Assembly: GCF_029392895.1 (NCBI RefSeq)
Contig: NZ_CP114200.1
Location: 6,578,501 to 6,642,500 of the forward strand
Length of the DNA: 64,000 nucleotides
Direction: 5' to 3'
From: Streptomyces sp. 71268
Lineage (GTDB): Bacteria; Actinomycetota; Actinomycetes; Streptomycetales; Streptomycetaceae
In this document: one piece after another, positions 8,953-17,382 of the stretch
Numbering within the stretch: position 1 is the first letter of the stretch
Layout of the letters: the number at the start of each line of letters is the position of its first letter
Translations under genes and position numbers: made by a program
Notes under the pieces: generated by a model
Database searches by the model: none
Told to the model about the DNA's origin: nothing
The model's input: only the letters and a program-made list of their open reading frames with translations

Positions 8953-10140
8953 ATGGCGGTCCTCTACTGCGCGTTCGGCGTCGTCGCCCTGTGGCTGCTC
9001 GGTGAGGTGCTGTTGCAGCACAAGGCGCGGCTGCGCTGGCGGCTGCTGGCCTTCACCGGCTTCCTCGGCGTCGTGCTCGGCGTCGTCCTCGGGTCGGTGC
9101 CGCTGATCGGCGCGGGCACCGCGGCCTTCGCGGTCGGCCAGACCTACGTCACGCTCTCCTTCCGGCGCGGCTTCGTCACCGGCTGGTCGCTGCGCGGCTC
9201 GGGCGGCGCGGGGCGCGCCACCGGCGGCGGGAAGGGCCGCCGCCGCGGCGGCGCCCCCGCGTCCGAGCCGACGCTACGCGTCTCCGACCTCCAGGCCGAG
9301 CAGGCTGAGCCGGGGGCCCCGCCCGCCCCCGTCGAGCCGCCCGTCCCGCCGACCTACCAACCGGAACCGCTGCCCGACGACACCGACGGCTACGGCATAT
9401 ACCGCACGGACTCCGCCGACACCCCGTTCGCCGCCGCGCCGAGCGGCCCGCCCTCCTCCGGCGACACCGGCGCCGCCGCCGGTCCGGGTGGGCCGGGCGG
9501 CTACGAGGCCTACGCGACCTACGACGGTCAGGGCGCCGGCGACGGCCAGCACGGCTACCCGCCCGGCGGCTACGACGGCTACGGCGCGGACCCGTACGCC
9601 GGCTACCCCGAGCAGCCCTACGGCGCCCCACCGTCGCCCGCCGACGACCCGTACGCCCACACCGGCGACCCTCTGGGTGGCTACGGCCAAGGCCCCCTCG
9701 GCGCGCCGGGCCCGTACGCCCAGGGCGGCTACGGCCAAACCCCGCACGACCCCTACGGCCAGCCCGCCGCCGCGAACGAGGTCGCCCCGACCGGCTTCGC
9801 CGCGGGCGACCTCGCCCCGCACGACCTGGCCCCGGGCGGCTACGACCCGGCCGCGGGCTACTCCGACCCAGCGGGCTTCCCGGGCCAGACCGCCGGCGGC
9901 TACGGCACGGGTTACGCCCCGGGCGGCCTCGGCGGCGACGGGTACGACGGGTACGACCAGGCCGGCTACCCCGCGTCCGGCTACGGCGTGCCGCAGCAGT
10001 TCTCCCCGCAGGCGCCGCCCGAGGGCGCGTGGGTCCCGCAACAGCGCGACGGCGAGACCCCGCCGATCACCCCGCCCCCCGGCGAGCCCGACCCGTACTA
10101 CCCCGGCCACCACGACCCGGACGGCCAGTACCGCTACTGA
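8953..10140 (+). CDS. membrane protein with long Gly/Tyr/Pro/Asp-rich tail, unknown function
   Basis: Protein of 395 residues. Residues 1-22 and about 31-62 form two or three membrane spans (VLYCAFGVVALWLLGEVLLQ; LLAFTGFLGVVLGVVLG), followed by the basic stretch GKGRRRGG. About 310 residues of low-complexity sequence follow, full of GYG, DPY, PGGYD and YGQ units, ending HDPDGQYRY. I recognise no enzymatic domain. The tail is probably disordered and cytoplasmic, and its tyrosine spacing suggests a sticker-and-spacer polymer. A GAGAGGGG ribosome binding site precedes the ATG. It follows metF by 51 bp and may be cotranscribed. The 216-bp gap to the convergent gene shows nothing certain. Confidence 0.85.
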   Translation: MAVLYCAFGVVALWLLGEVLLQHKARLRWRLLAFTGFLGVVLGVVLGSVPLIGAGTAAFAVGQTYVTLSFRRGFVTGWSLRGSGGAGRATGGGKGRRRGGAPASEPTLRVSDLQAEQAEPGAPPAPVEPPVPPTYQPEPLPDDTDGYGIYRTDSADTPFAAAPSGPPSSGDTGAAAGPGGPGGYEAYATYDGQGAGDGQHGYPPGGYDGYGADPYAGYPEQPYGAPPSPADDPYAHTGDPLGGYGQGPLGAPGPYAQGGYGQTPHDPYGQPAAANEVAPTGFAAGDLAPHDLAPGGYDPAAGYSDPAGFPGQTAGGYGTGYAPGGLGGDGYDGYDQAGYPASGYGVPQQFSPQAPPEGAWVPQQRDGETPPITPPPGEPDPYYPGHHDPDGQYRY

Positions 10141-10356
10141 CGCCGCCCGCGACGACCGAGCCCCGGGCGGAGGACGGAGCGGGCCGCTGGGTACGCGCCG
10201 ACCACCGCGCGGCAGCCGCCGGGCACGGGCCCCTCGCGTACCAACTCGGCGCGTGACAACCCGTCGCGCACGGACCCGCCGCGCGCTGGGTGACGGCCGC
10301 GCGCCGGACGGGCGGCGGCCCGGTGACCCGTGGTCGGACCGGCCCGGGAGGGGCGG

Positions 10357-11916
10357 CTACTGCGAGCCGCGCCAGTCCGCGCCGTCGACGATGAGCCCGG
10401 CCACCATGGCGCCCGACATGCCCGCGTGCGCGAGGCCGCCGCCCGGGTGCGACCAGCCGCCCACCCGGTATAGGCCGGGCAGTTGGGCCGGGTTGGCCGG
10501 GGCCAGGTACCGGCCGCCGGCCCCCGCGAGCGAGGGGACCGGCACGCTGCCGGTGGCCACGCCCGTCTCCCGTGCCGTGTCGTACGGCGTGCGTATCTCG
10601 CGCCACAACACGCGGCTCCGCAGGTCCGGCACGGCCGCCTCGGCCGCCGCGACCAGGCGGTCCGCCGACCGCTCGGCCAGCTCCGCGTCAGTCCAGTCCA
10701 CCGCCGTGTGCGGGCGCGCGGCGGCCGTGAGCGTCACCGCCTCGTGGTCGCCGTCCGGCACCAGCTCGGGGTCGGCGGGTCGCGACACCGTGACCGTCGG
10801 CGCCGTGGCCACCCCCGGGCCGGGCGCCGGGGCCGCCGCCCGCCGCCGGCCGGGGCGGGTCGGGAACAACTCCGCGTACTCCGCGTCGGGGTCCGCCGGG
10901 TGCACCACCGTGCGGTGCGGCGCGTCGGTGGGGCGGGCGCCACGCAGCGCCAGCAGCACGGAGAACCGGCCGAGCGGCGCTCGCGGCCCGCTGTCCTCGT
11001 CGCCCTCCGCGACCGGCGCCGAGCCGGCGACGGCCTCCGGCGGGAGCAGGCGCGCCAGTCGCTCCGGGCTCACGCCGGCGACCACCGAGTCGGCGGTGAC
11101 CGTGGTGCCGTCCGCCAGCTCGATGCCCGCGGCACGACCGTCCTTGGCCAGCACGGCCCTGGCCTCCGCGCCGAAGGTGAACTCCACCCCGCGAGCCAGG
11201 CAGCGCGCGTGGAGCGCGTCGGCCAGCGCGCGCATCCCGCCCCGCGCGTACCAGCTCCCGAAGGTCTGCTCCAGATAGGCGAGCACGCTCGCGCTGGCCG
11301 GCGCCGCGCGCGGGTCGAGGCCGTACGCCAGGGCCTGGCTCTCCAGGAGCGCGGCCAGCCGGGGGTCGGCCAGCTCGCGCCGGGCGACCTTGGCCAGCGG
11401 GGCGGGGCCGCGCTGGAACCAGCCGCGCCGCAGCGCCGGATACGGGTCGTCGGCCAGCGCGGCCCGGTCGGCGCGCAGCGGCTCCTCCAGCAGGGGGCGC
11501 CGGGTGGCGTCCCAGACCTCGCGCGCGCGGTTGACCAGATCGCTCCACCGCTCGCCCGACCCGGCGCCGAACGCGGCGTCCAGCGCGCTGACCACGCCGG
11601 CCCGGGACGCGTTGGGCAGCGTGACCGTGGTGCCGTCGGCGAAGACGTGGGCGCCGGCCGGATCGACCTGGCGCAGCTCGACGCACTGCTCCAGCGACTC
11701 CTTGCCGGTCTTGACGAACAGATCGCGGTAGACGGCGGGCAGGTGCAGCAGGCCGGGGCCGGTGTCGAAGGCGAAGCCGTCCCGCTCAAGCCGCCCCACA
11801 CCGCCGCCGTGCGTCGCACCGCGCTCGTACACCGCCACCCGGTGGCCCGCGACGGCCAGCCTGGCGGCGGCTGCCATCGCGCCCATCCCGGCGCCGATCA
11901 CCGCAATCCGTGCCAT
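10357..11916 (-). CDS. CrtI-like phytoene desaturase-family FAD oxidoreductase
   Basis: Amine-oxidase/phytoene-desaturase-fold flavoprotein of 519 residues. The dinucleotide-binding motif IAVIGAGMGAMAAA is at the N-terminus, followed by AVYERGATHGGGVGRLERDGFAFDTGP in family-typical arrangement, then GGMRALADAL in mid-protein. At the C-terminus YRVGGWSHPGGGLAHAGMSG is the conserved FAD-binding signature. The start at MARIAVIG was chosen because 31 further upstream residues would be Arg-rich and unlike the family. No other carotenoid gene (crtB, crtE, crtY) is nearby, so the substrate is unknown. Related proteins include carotenoid and retinol saturases. Confidence 0.88.
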   Translation of the reverse strand: MARIAVIGAGMGAMAAAARLAVAGHRVAVYERGATHGGGVGRLERDGFAFDTGPGLLHLPAVYRDLFVKTGKESLEQCVELRQVDPAGAHVFADGTTVTLPNASRAGVVSALDAAFGAGSGERWSDLVNRAREVWDATRRPLLEEPLRADRAALADDPYPALRRGWFQRGPAPLAKVARRELADPRLAALLESQALAYGLDPRAAPASASVLAYLEQTFGSWYARGGMRALADALHARCLARGVEFTFGAEARAVLAKDGRAAGIELADGTTVTADSVVAGVSPERLARLLPPEAVAGSAPVAEGDEDSGPRAPLGRFSVLLALRGARPTDAPHRTVVHPADPDAEYAELFPTRPGRRRAAAPAPGPGVATAPTVTVSRPADPELVPDGDHEAVTLTAAARPHTAVDWTDAELAERSADRLVAAAEAAVPDLRSRVLWREIRTPYDTARETGVATGSVPVPSLAGAGGRYLAPANPAQLPGLYRVGGWSHPGGGLAHAGMSGAMVAGLIVDGADWRGSQ

Positions 11917-12191
11917 GCCCGCGACTTTATCCGCCCCCTCTGACAACGCCGCCGGCCGGCCCCGGCCTCGGCGCGAGAACTCACGCGGTAGGTACGCGTA
12001 CTCAGTCACCCAGATGAGTAGGTGCGCGGATGGGGCTCCACCTGCGGAGACGGAAGAGTGAGGGCCGCGGCAGGGACGCTGGCGTCACACCGCCGACACG
12101 GGGCGGCGGAGCGGCGCGGCGACCCTGCCGAGACGGGGGGCGGGTTGGCTCGGGGGACCACCGCGACGCGGCGGCCCCTCGGGGCCGCCGG

Positions 12192-12250
12192 ACACGGGGG
12201 AGCAACGGGGGATACGGGGGGAGTACGGGGGAACAACGGGGGAGTACGGG
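12192..12250. repeat. G-rich short tandem repeat
   Basis: Five to six imperfect copies of CGGGGGAGYAC or CGGGGGAACAAC, about 10-12 nt each, so that runs of four to six G recur with helical spacing. It lies in the roughly 460-bp gap between the CrtI-like gene and the tetR gene, directly beside an inverted repeat. No gene is credible here. Confidence 0.8.
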
Positions 12251-12252
12251 GC

Positions 12253-12306
12253 AGGCGCTGTTCTGGGGGCGGTCGAGGGGGATCGATCGACGCCAGAACA
12301 GCGCCT
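12253..12306. repeat. 14-bp perfect inverted repeat, possible bidirectional terminator
   Basis: AGGCGCTGTTCTGG at 12253-12266 and its exact complement at 12293-12306, separated by 26 nt containing GATCGATCGA. It lies downstream of tetR on the minus strand. It could be a terminator of the ABC/tetR operon or an operator, and there is no T-tract. Confidence 0.7.
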
Positions 12307-12378
12307 TCGCCTGTGCGCCGGGGGTGGCGGCGCCGGCGCGCCAGCCGGCCCCGCCACCGACGCCCCGCCCCGGCCCCG

Positions 12379-13053
12379 CTACGCGGCCGGGCCCGGGCCC
12401 GGCGCCCTGGTGCCCCCCACCCGGCCCTGGACCAGCAGCGACAGCGCGGCGTGCACGTCGTCGATGCTGCGCTGCGGCTGGTACGACTTCCAGTCGACCC
12501 CGGCCACCAGGACCATGCCGAACAGGGCCGACGCCGTCAGCCCGGTGTCGATCTCGGCGCTCAGCTCGTCCCTGGCCACGCCGTCCCGCAGGACAGCCTC
12601 GATGACGGCGAGGACCTGTGCGCGCACCACCATCAGGGTCGACTGCCAGGCCCGGTTCGTGCGCCACAGCTCGGCCGCGTAGAGCTGGGTCAGCGCCGGG
12701 TAGCGGTCGATGAAGGCGAGCCCGGACCGGATCATGGCGTCCAGCGCGTCCACGCTGCCGCCGCCGCGCGCGGCCACCGTGTCGGCGGCCTCCTGCAACG
12801 CGTCCCGCAGCAGCTCGATGCCGTGCCGCAGCAACTCCTCGAAGAGCACCGACTTGCTGGCGAAGTTGTAGTAGACGGTGCCCTTGGCGACCCCGGCGCG
12901 TTCGGCGATCTCCTCCACCGTGGTGGAGGAGAAGCCCTGCTCCGCGATGAGCGTGACCGCCGCCTCGAAGAGCCTGCGCCGCGTGCCCTCGCGGCGCTTG
13001 TCGGCGGGTGGCCCCGGGGGCGTCTTCGGGGCGGGCGCGGCGCTGGTGTTCAT
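12379..13053 (-). CDS. TetR-family transcriptional regulator
   Basis: Protein of 224 residues. The N-terminal DNA-binding domain at about 20-70 contains FEAAVTLIAEQGFSSTTVEE, then IAERAGVAKGTVYYNFASKS, the classic TetR helix-turn-helix with YYNF. The C-terminal domain is an all-helical ligand or dimer domain. The ATG follows a 12-residue Ala/Pro-rich leader. It lies 44 bp after the permease gene on the same strand, so it is probably the last gene of the ABC operon and represses it, which fits the palindrome at 16275-16288 over the operon promoter. The inducer is unknown. Confidence 0.93.
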   Translation of the reverse strand: MNTSAAPAPKTPPGPPADKRREGTRRRLFEAAVTLIAEQGFSSTTVEEIAERAGVAKGTVYYNFASKSVLFEELLRHGIELLRDALQEAADTVAARGGGSVDALDAMIRSGLAFIDRYPALTQLYAAELWRTNRAWQSTLMVVRAQVLAVIEAVLRDGVARDELSAEIDTGLTASALFGMVLVAGVDWKSYQPQRSIDDVHAALSLLVQGRVGGTRAPGPGPAA

Positions 13054-13097
13054 GCCCCCGATTCTGCCCGTCGGCGGGGTCGGCCGGCGCGCGCGGT

Positions 13098-15329
13098 TCA
13101 CAGAGTGAGCTCCGGGTGCAGCCGGTCGATGGTCCACACCTGCTTGCGCCGGGCCGTGAGGGTGGTCAGCGCGAGCGCGCCGACCGTGAAGGCCAGCAAC
13201 ACCAGGCTGCCCTGCCACACCGGTTCCAGACCGCCGCCGGTGATCAACCTGCGCAGCGCCTCCACGACGTAGCTCATCGGCAGCAGCGGATGCAGCGCGT
13301 TGAAGAACGCCGGGCTCGTCTGCACGGGGTAGGTGCCGCCGGCCGACGTCAACTGCAACATCAGCACCGCGAGGACGAGGATGCGCCCGGCGGGCCCGAA
13401 ACGCGCGTTCAGCCACTGCACGATCGCCGCGAAGCAGCAGGTGACCAGCGCCAGGAAGCCCACGGTGCCGGCGGCGCGGGTCATCTCCAGGCCGAGCCCC
13501 CAGTGCAACACGGCCATCAGGGCCGCCGTCTGGAGGGCGCCGATGGCCGCGACCGGTAGCCACCCGGCCAGCGCGATCCGCACGGGCGAGGCCCCGGCGG
13601 CCAGCGCGCGCCGGTTTAGCGGCTGGATGAGCATGTACGCCACCATCGCGCCGACCCACAGGGAGAGCGGGATGAAGTACGGCGCGAATCCGGTGCCGTA
13701 GTTCGGTGCCGCGTGCATCGACTGGGAGGCGAGCCGCACCGGGTCGGCCATCACCTCGGTACGGGCGTCCCGCTGCTCCTTGTCGTAGTCGGGGATCTTC
13801 CTGACGCCGTCGTGCAGGCCGCCGGACAGCTTCTGCGAGCCGTCCACCAGCTTGAACAGCCCGCCGTTGAGGTTGCCCGCGCCGGTGTACAGGTCGTCCA
13901 CGCCGGTGTGCAGGGAGGTGGCCCCGCTCTTGGCGCTGGTGAGCCCGGTGTGCAGGTCGCCGGCTCCGGTGGCGACCTGGTGCGCGCCGTCGTTGAGCGC
14001 GTTGATCTTGGCGACGGCGGAGTCGATGTCCCGGCTCAGGTGCGGGGCGCGCTCGGCCAGCCAGACGGCCTTGTCGTGCACGTCGTCCAGGTTCCGGGCC
14101 AGCTCGTCCAGGCCCTTGGTGTTGCTCCGTACCAGCGCGTCGAGGTCGCGCGCGACGTCGGCGGCGCGCTCCGCGGCCTCCACGGCGCTGCCCAGCGCGG
14201 CGCACACCGAGCCGGACGGTGCGCCGGGCACGCCGGGGCGCTGCGCAGGCGTGGTGGGGCCGGCGTCCGGGGCGGGTGTGTCGGGTGTGGCGGCCGTCGG
14301 GGGCGCGGGGCTCGCGGTGGGGCCGGGCGCGCCGCCGCTCGGGGCTGGCGTGGGCGATCCGGCGTCCGCGCACTGCTCGCGGTACTCGGTGGCGAGGTCG
14401 TCGGCCGCCGTGCGGGCCTCGCGGGCCGCGGTACCGGTGGAGCTGGGAAGCGTGTCGAGGTTGTCGCCGATGCGCTGCGAGGTGTCGGCGACGAGCCGGG
14501 CGGCCTCGCCGATGTCCTTGCCGTGCTCCTTGAGGAAGGCGCGCGCGTTCGCGTTGTCGCGGTAGGCGCCGTTGACCTTGTCGGCCAGTTGCTGGGTGCC
14601 GTCGGCCACGTCGCCCGCGCCCGCCTTGAGCCGGCCGGCCCCGGAGTGCAGTTTCGTCACGCCGCCCTGGAGGGAACTGCTGCCCTTCTCGGCCTTGTCG
14701 AGGCCCTTGTGGATCTTGTCGGCGCCGTTCTTGGCGTCCCCGATGCCCTTGCCGAGCTTGTCGGCGCCCTTGGCGGCCTCCTCCGTCTTGCCGTGGATGT
14801 CGGAGAAGCTCACGAAGATCTTGTCGTAGAAACCGCGCGACGCCTTGGCGGACGCGGCGGCGCGCACCTCGGAGAAGACGCTGCGGGAGATCTGGCCCAC
14901 GATGTAGTTGTTCGCGTCGTTGGTACGCACCTTCAGCGCGCCGGTCTCCGGGGCGTCGCCGGAGTTGGAGGCGAGCTGGCCGCTGAAGTCGGCGGGAACG
15001 GTCAGCGACAGGTAGTACGTGCCGTCCTCCACACCCTCGCGCGCCTCCTTGGCGCTGGTCTCGTGCCAGTCGAAGGTGTCGCTGTCCCGCAGCCCGCGCA
15101 CGAGGTCGTCGCCGATCACCCGCTTCTCACCGTCCACCGATGCGCCCTCGTCCGCGTTGACGAGCGCGACCGGGATCCTGTCGAGGCGGTGGTACGGGTC
15201 CCAGAAGGACCACAGGTAGAGCGCCCCGTACAACAGGGGGAGCAGCATCATCGCGGCGAGCGCGGCGCGCGGCAGCTTCCCCCGGCCGAACCGCTTCAGC
15301 TCAAGCGCGGCCAGCTTCGGCGATCGCAT
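13098..15329 (-). CDS. YhgE/Pip-type ABC-2 membrane protein
   Basis: Protein of 743 residues. One N-terminal membrane span (about 22-42) is followed by the conserved YSFWDPYHRLDRIPVALVN-like YLWSFWDPYHRLDRIP. A large extracytoplasmic region comes next, rich in heptad-like GADKLGKGIGDAKNGADK and SGAGRLKAGAGDVADG repeats, with a Pro/Thr/Ala-rich insert near the middle. Five to six spans at the C-terminus start at about PYFIPLSLWVGAMVAYML. This is the phage-infection-protein/YhgE architecture, related to ABC-2 exporters and ESX-associated membrane proteins. AGGGAGGGG supplies the ribosome binding site, and the ATG lies inside the 3' end of the upstream ATPase gene (29-bp overlap), so the two are coupled. 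Confidence 0.9.
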   Translation of the reverse strand: MRSPKLAALELKRFGRGKLPRAALAAMMLLPLLYGALYLWSFWDPYHRLDRIPVALVNADEGASVDGEKRVIGDDLVRGLRDSDTFDWHETSAKEAREGVEDGTYYLSLTVPADFSGQLASNSGDAPETGALKVRTNDANNYIVGQISRSVFSEVRAAASAKASRGFYDKIFVSFSDIHGKTEEAAKGADKLGKGIGDAKNGADKIHKGLDKAEKGSSSLQGGVTKLHSGAGRLKAGAGDVADGTQQLADKVNGAYRDNANARAFLKEHGKDIGEAARLVADTSQRIGDNLDTLPSSTGTAAREARTAADDLATEYREQCADAGSPTPAPSGGAPGPTASPAPPTAATPDTPAPDAGPTTPAQRPGVPGAPSGSVCAALGSAVEAAERAADVARDLDALVRSNTKGLDELARNLDDVHDKAVWLAERAPHLSRDIDSAVAKINALNDGAHQVATGAGDLHTGLTSAKSGATSLHTGVDDLYTGAGNLNGGLFKLVDGSQKLSGGLHDGVRKIPDYDKEQRDARTEVMADPVRLASQSMHAAPNYGTGFAPYFIPLSLWVGAMVAYMLIQPLNRRALAAGASPVRIALAGWLPVAAIGALQTAALMAVLHWGLGLEMTRAAGTVGFLALVTCCFAAIVQWLNARFGPAGRILVLAVLMLQLTSAGGTYPVQTSPAFFNALHPLLPMSYVVEALRRLITGGGLEPVWQGSLVLLAFTVGALALTTLTARRKQVWTIDRLHPELTL

Positions 15330-16260
15330 CGAACGCCCCTCCCTCGTGCTCGTGGGCCCCGTGCCGCCCGTTGCCCTGCCCGCCGGGCCCGTCCGCGCCG
15401 GTCTCGTCCGTGCTGACCTCGTCTGTGCCGGCCTCGTCTGTGCTGGCCGCGGGCCGCTGGGTGGCCGGCCCGTTCGCCGGGGTGGCGTCGGCCTCCTCCC
15501 GCGCGTGCGCCGGATCGTGCGCCCGCTCCCTGTCGCCCGGGTTGGTCGACAGCACCACGGCGTCCGCCGGCGGCTCGCCGCACACCGCGAGGACCGTCGT
15601 GCCGCCCTCCGCGATGCCGCGCAGCATCGACCAGGCGCGCTCCCGGTCGGCCGGCGACAGCTTGAGGTCCGTGTCGTCGACGGCCAACAGGCGCGGGGCG
15701 CCGATGAGCGCGAGGGCCACCGACAGGCGCAGGACCTCAAGGCGCTCCAGGTCGCGCACGGCGGTCCGGGCGCCCTTGGGCAGTGCGTCGACGTCCAGGC
15801 CGGCGCGGTGGAGCGCGTCCTCGATCCGCGCACGCGACTCGGCCGCACGCGCGGAGCGCGGCCGGAACAGGGCGCGCGGCGAGCCGCCGAACCGCCGGGT
15901 GAGGAGAGCGCGCTCCCGCAGGTGCTCGGCGACGGTGAGCGCCGGCTCGAGATCGGTCACGCCCGGTACGGGGCCGAGCCCCGTGCTGCGGCGCACGGCC
16001 GTCATCTGGCGCGGCAACCGGTGACCGCCCACCTCCGCGTGGCCGGCGGTGACGCGCATCCGGCCGGTGAGCGCGAGCAGCAGGCAGGTGCGACCGGACC
16101 CGGACGGGCCCGCGATCGCGATCAGCGCTCCAGGGTCCGCCACCACGCTGATGTCGCGGAAGACCCAACCGCGCGGCCCGCGCACGCCCAGCCCCTCGGC
16201 CGTGACGGCCGCCCCGGACCGAGAGTGAGCCTCCTCGGCAGGACGAGGGGTTCGCAACAC
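15301..16260 (-). CDS. ABC transporter ATP-binding protein with degenerate catalytic motifs
   Basis: Protein of 319 residues. The ABC fold is clear from the motif order, but the key residues are altered. Walker A is GPSGSGRT at 51-58, with Arg57 in place of the lysine. The signature loop reads LERLE (171-175) where LSGGQ is expected. Walker B LLAVDD (191-196) ends in Asp where the catalytic Glu should be. The last 80 residues are a Thr/Asp/Glu-rich tail. It is the partner of the downstream YhgE-type protein. The GTG start has AAAGGAG 5 nt upstream. It may bind nucleotide without efficient hydrolysis, which is inferred from the motifs only. Confidence 0.85.
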   Translation of the reverse strand: MLRTPRPAEEAHSRSGAAVTAEGLGVRGPRGWVFRDISVVADPGALIAIAGPSGSGRTCLLLALTGRMRVTAGHAEVGGHRLPRQMTAVRRSTGLGPVPGVTDLEPALTVAEHLRERALLTRRFGGSPRALFRPRSARAAESRARIEDALHRAGLDVDALPKGARTAVRDLERLEVLRLSVALALIGAPRLLAVDDTDLKLSPADRERAWSMLRGIAEGGTTVLAVCGEPPADAVVLSTNPGDRERAHDPAHAREEADATPANGPATQRPAASTDEAGTDEVSTDETGADGPGGQGNGRHGAHEHEGGAFDAIAEAGRA

Positions 16261-16274
16261 GAGACTCCTTTGAT

Positions 16275-16288
16275 CTGACTGGTCAGTC
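16275..16288. promoter_or_regulatory. TetR-type operator of the ABC/tetR operon
   Basis: CTGACTGGTCAGTC contains the overlapping palindromes TGAC-TG-GTCA and GACTG-GT-CAGTC, the form often bound by TetR repressors in actinobacteria. It lies 15-28 bp before the ATPase start and overlaps the minus-strand hexamer TAGACT (16285-16290), a likely -10 element. The cognate tetR is the third gene of the operon. Confidence 0.7.
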
Positions 16289-16670
16289 TAAAAAGTATGC
16301 ACGCGAAGAGCGCCGCGACACCACCCGGGTGGCAGGCGGAGGGGGCTGAGGGAGGGCGGACCGGTATTCGGGCGGCGGTGAGGCGGGTACGGAGCGACGT
16401 CGGGCGGCGCCGGGCGCGAGAGCGGGGCGCTCGCGGGTGAGCGGGGCGCGAGGAGGCGTACGGGTACGGGAGAGGTGGCCGCCCGTCGCGGAATTGGCTC
16501 GATGCGGTGGGTACCGGGGCGGGTGGGGCGCGAGGCGGTGCGAGCGCCGGGGCCGGCCGGCGGGCGGGGCGGGCCACGCACACGGCAAGGGCGCCGCCGC
16601 CCGGGCCCCCGAGGGGCCGCCGCGACCCGACTATCGGGCGTTCGTGCAGGTCAGCGCCGATTGTCAGTGG

Positions 16671-16690
16671 TGTGCCCCACGATGGGCACA
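16671..16690. promoter_or_regulatory. operator-like inverted repeat before the HEPN gene
   Basis: TGTGCCC and GGGCACA separated by 6 nt, immediately after a TTGTCA hexamer (16661-16666) and 57 bp before the ATG. It could be a regulator site or a small hairpin. The remaining sequence from 16316 to 16746 shows no gene. Confidence 0.4.
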
Positions 16691-16746
16691 TACGGCGGCC
16701 CTCTTACCACACGGTCGGGCCGCCCGACGACGACAGGAGGTTCGTC

Positions 16747-17268
16747 ATGGCCAGTACCGCCGCCGCACGACGGCACCGTGCCGCCGCTGCCCCCTCGTTG
16801 CCCGGTCCCGCGAGCGATGTCCACCCCGTCATCCGCCGTGCCACGGCCCCGCCCGCGGCCCTCGATCTGCTCACCCAGGCTCACCACGGACTAGAGGAGG
16901 CCGCCGCGCTGGCGGTGCCCAACGAGCGGTTCGCCACCGCCCACCTCGCCGCCCTGCGCACGGCCGCCGCCGTGCTCGCCGTCCACGGCCGCCCGGAGAC
17001 CAACCCGCGACGGCGGCAGCGCATCCGCAGCGCCTGGGAGGTGCTGCCGGAAGTCGCGCCGGAACTGACCGAGTGGAGCGCGCTGTTCGCCTCCGGCGCC
17101 GCCCGCCGGGCCCGGGCCGAGGCGGGCATACGCGGCGCGGCCAGCGACCGCGACGCGGACGACCTGCTCCGGGACGCGAGCATGTTCCTGCGCATCGTCG
17201 AGCGCATGCTGGTGCTGCAACCCGTGCTGCCCCGGCAGGCGCCACGCGACGACGCCGCGCGGGGCTGA
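16747..17268 (+). CDS. SAV_6107-type HEPN domain protein
   Basis: Small all-helical protein of 173 residues. The core ALDLLTQAHHGLEEAAALA, then RFATAHLAALRTAAAVLA and SAWEVLPEVAPELTEWSALF, matches my recollection of the SAV_6107-like HEPN family conserved in streptomycetes. The first 35 residues are Ala/Arg/Pro-rich. A strong AGGAGG precedes the ATG. HEPN domains occur in RNases and in nucleotide-binding regulators, but no convincing catalytic RxxxxH is present in the C-terminal helix, and no nucleotidyltransferase or antitoxin-like partner is adjacent. Function unknown. Confidence 0.82.
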   Translation: MASTAAARRHRAAAAPSLPGPASDVHPVIRRATAPPAALDLLTQAHHGLEEAAALAVPNERFATAHLAALRTAAAVLAVHGRPETNPRRRQRIRSAWEVLPEVAPELTEWSALFASGAARRARAEAGIRGAASDRDADDLLRDASMFLRIVERMLVLQPVLPRQAPRDDAARG

Positions 17269-17382
17269 CCGCACCGCGCGGCCGGACGCGGCGCCGGAGG
17301 CAATAGGCTGGGGCTTTACGACGTCATCTCCCGCCGACACCGCCACAGGCCGGGTCGGCGCCGCGCCGAGGAGCCACCCGCT

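Noticed and set aside
12192..12250. CRISPR-like short repeats
   Set aside because: Units are only about 11 nt, have no unique spacers and no cas gene is nearby; it is a simple G-rich tandem repeat.
12002..12667. Minus-strand open frames over 12002-12667 that could be extra small genes
   Set aside because: Arg/Pro/Ala-rich translations without motifs; part overlaps the tetR gene, and the rest is the G-rich repeat region.
16927..16944. RFATAH in the HEPN protein as a catalytic RxxxxH RNase motif
   Set aside because: It lies in the early helix that aligns with the structural SRAYYA-type helix of HEPN domains, not in the C-terminal helix where the catalytic motif belongs.
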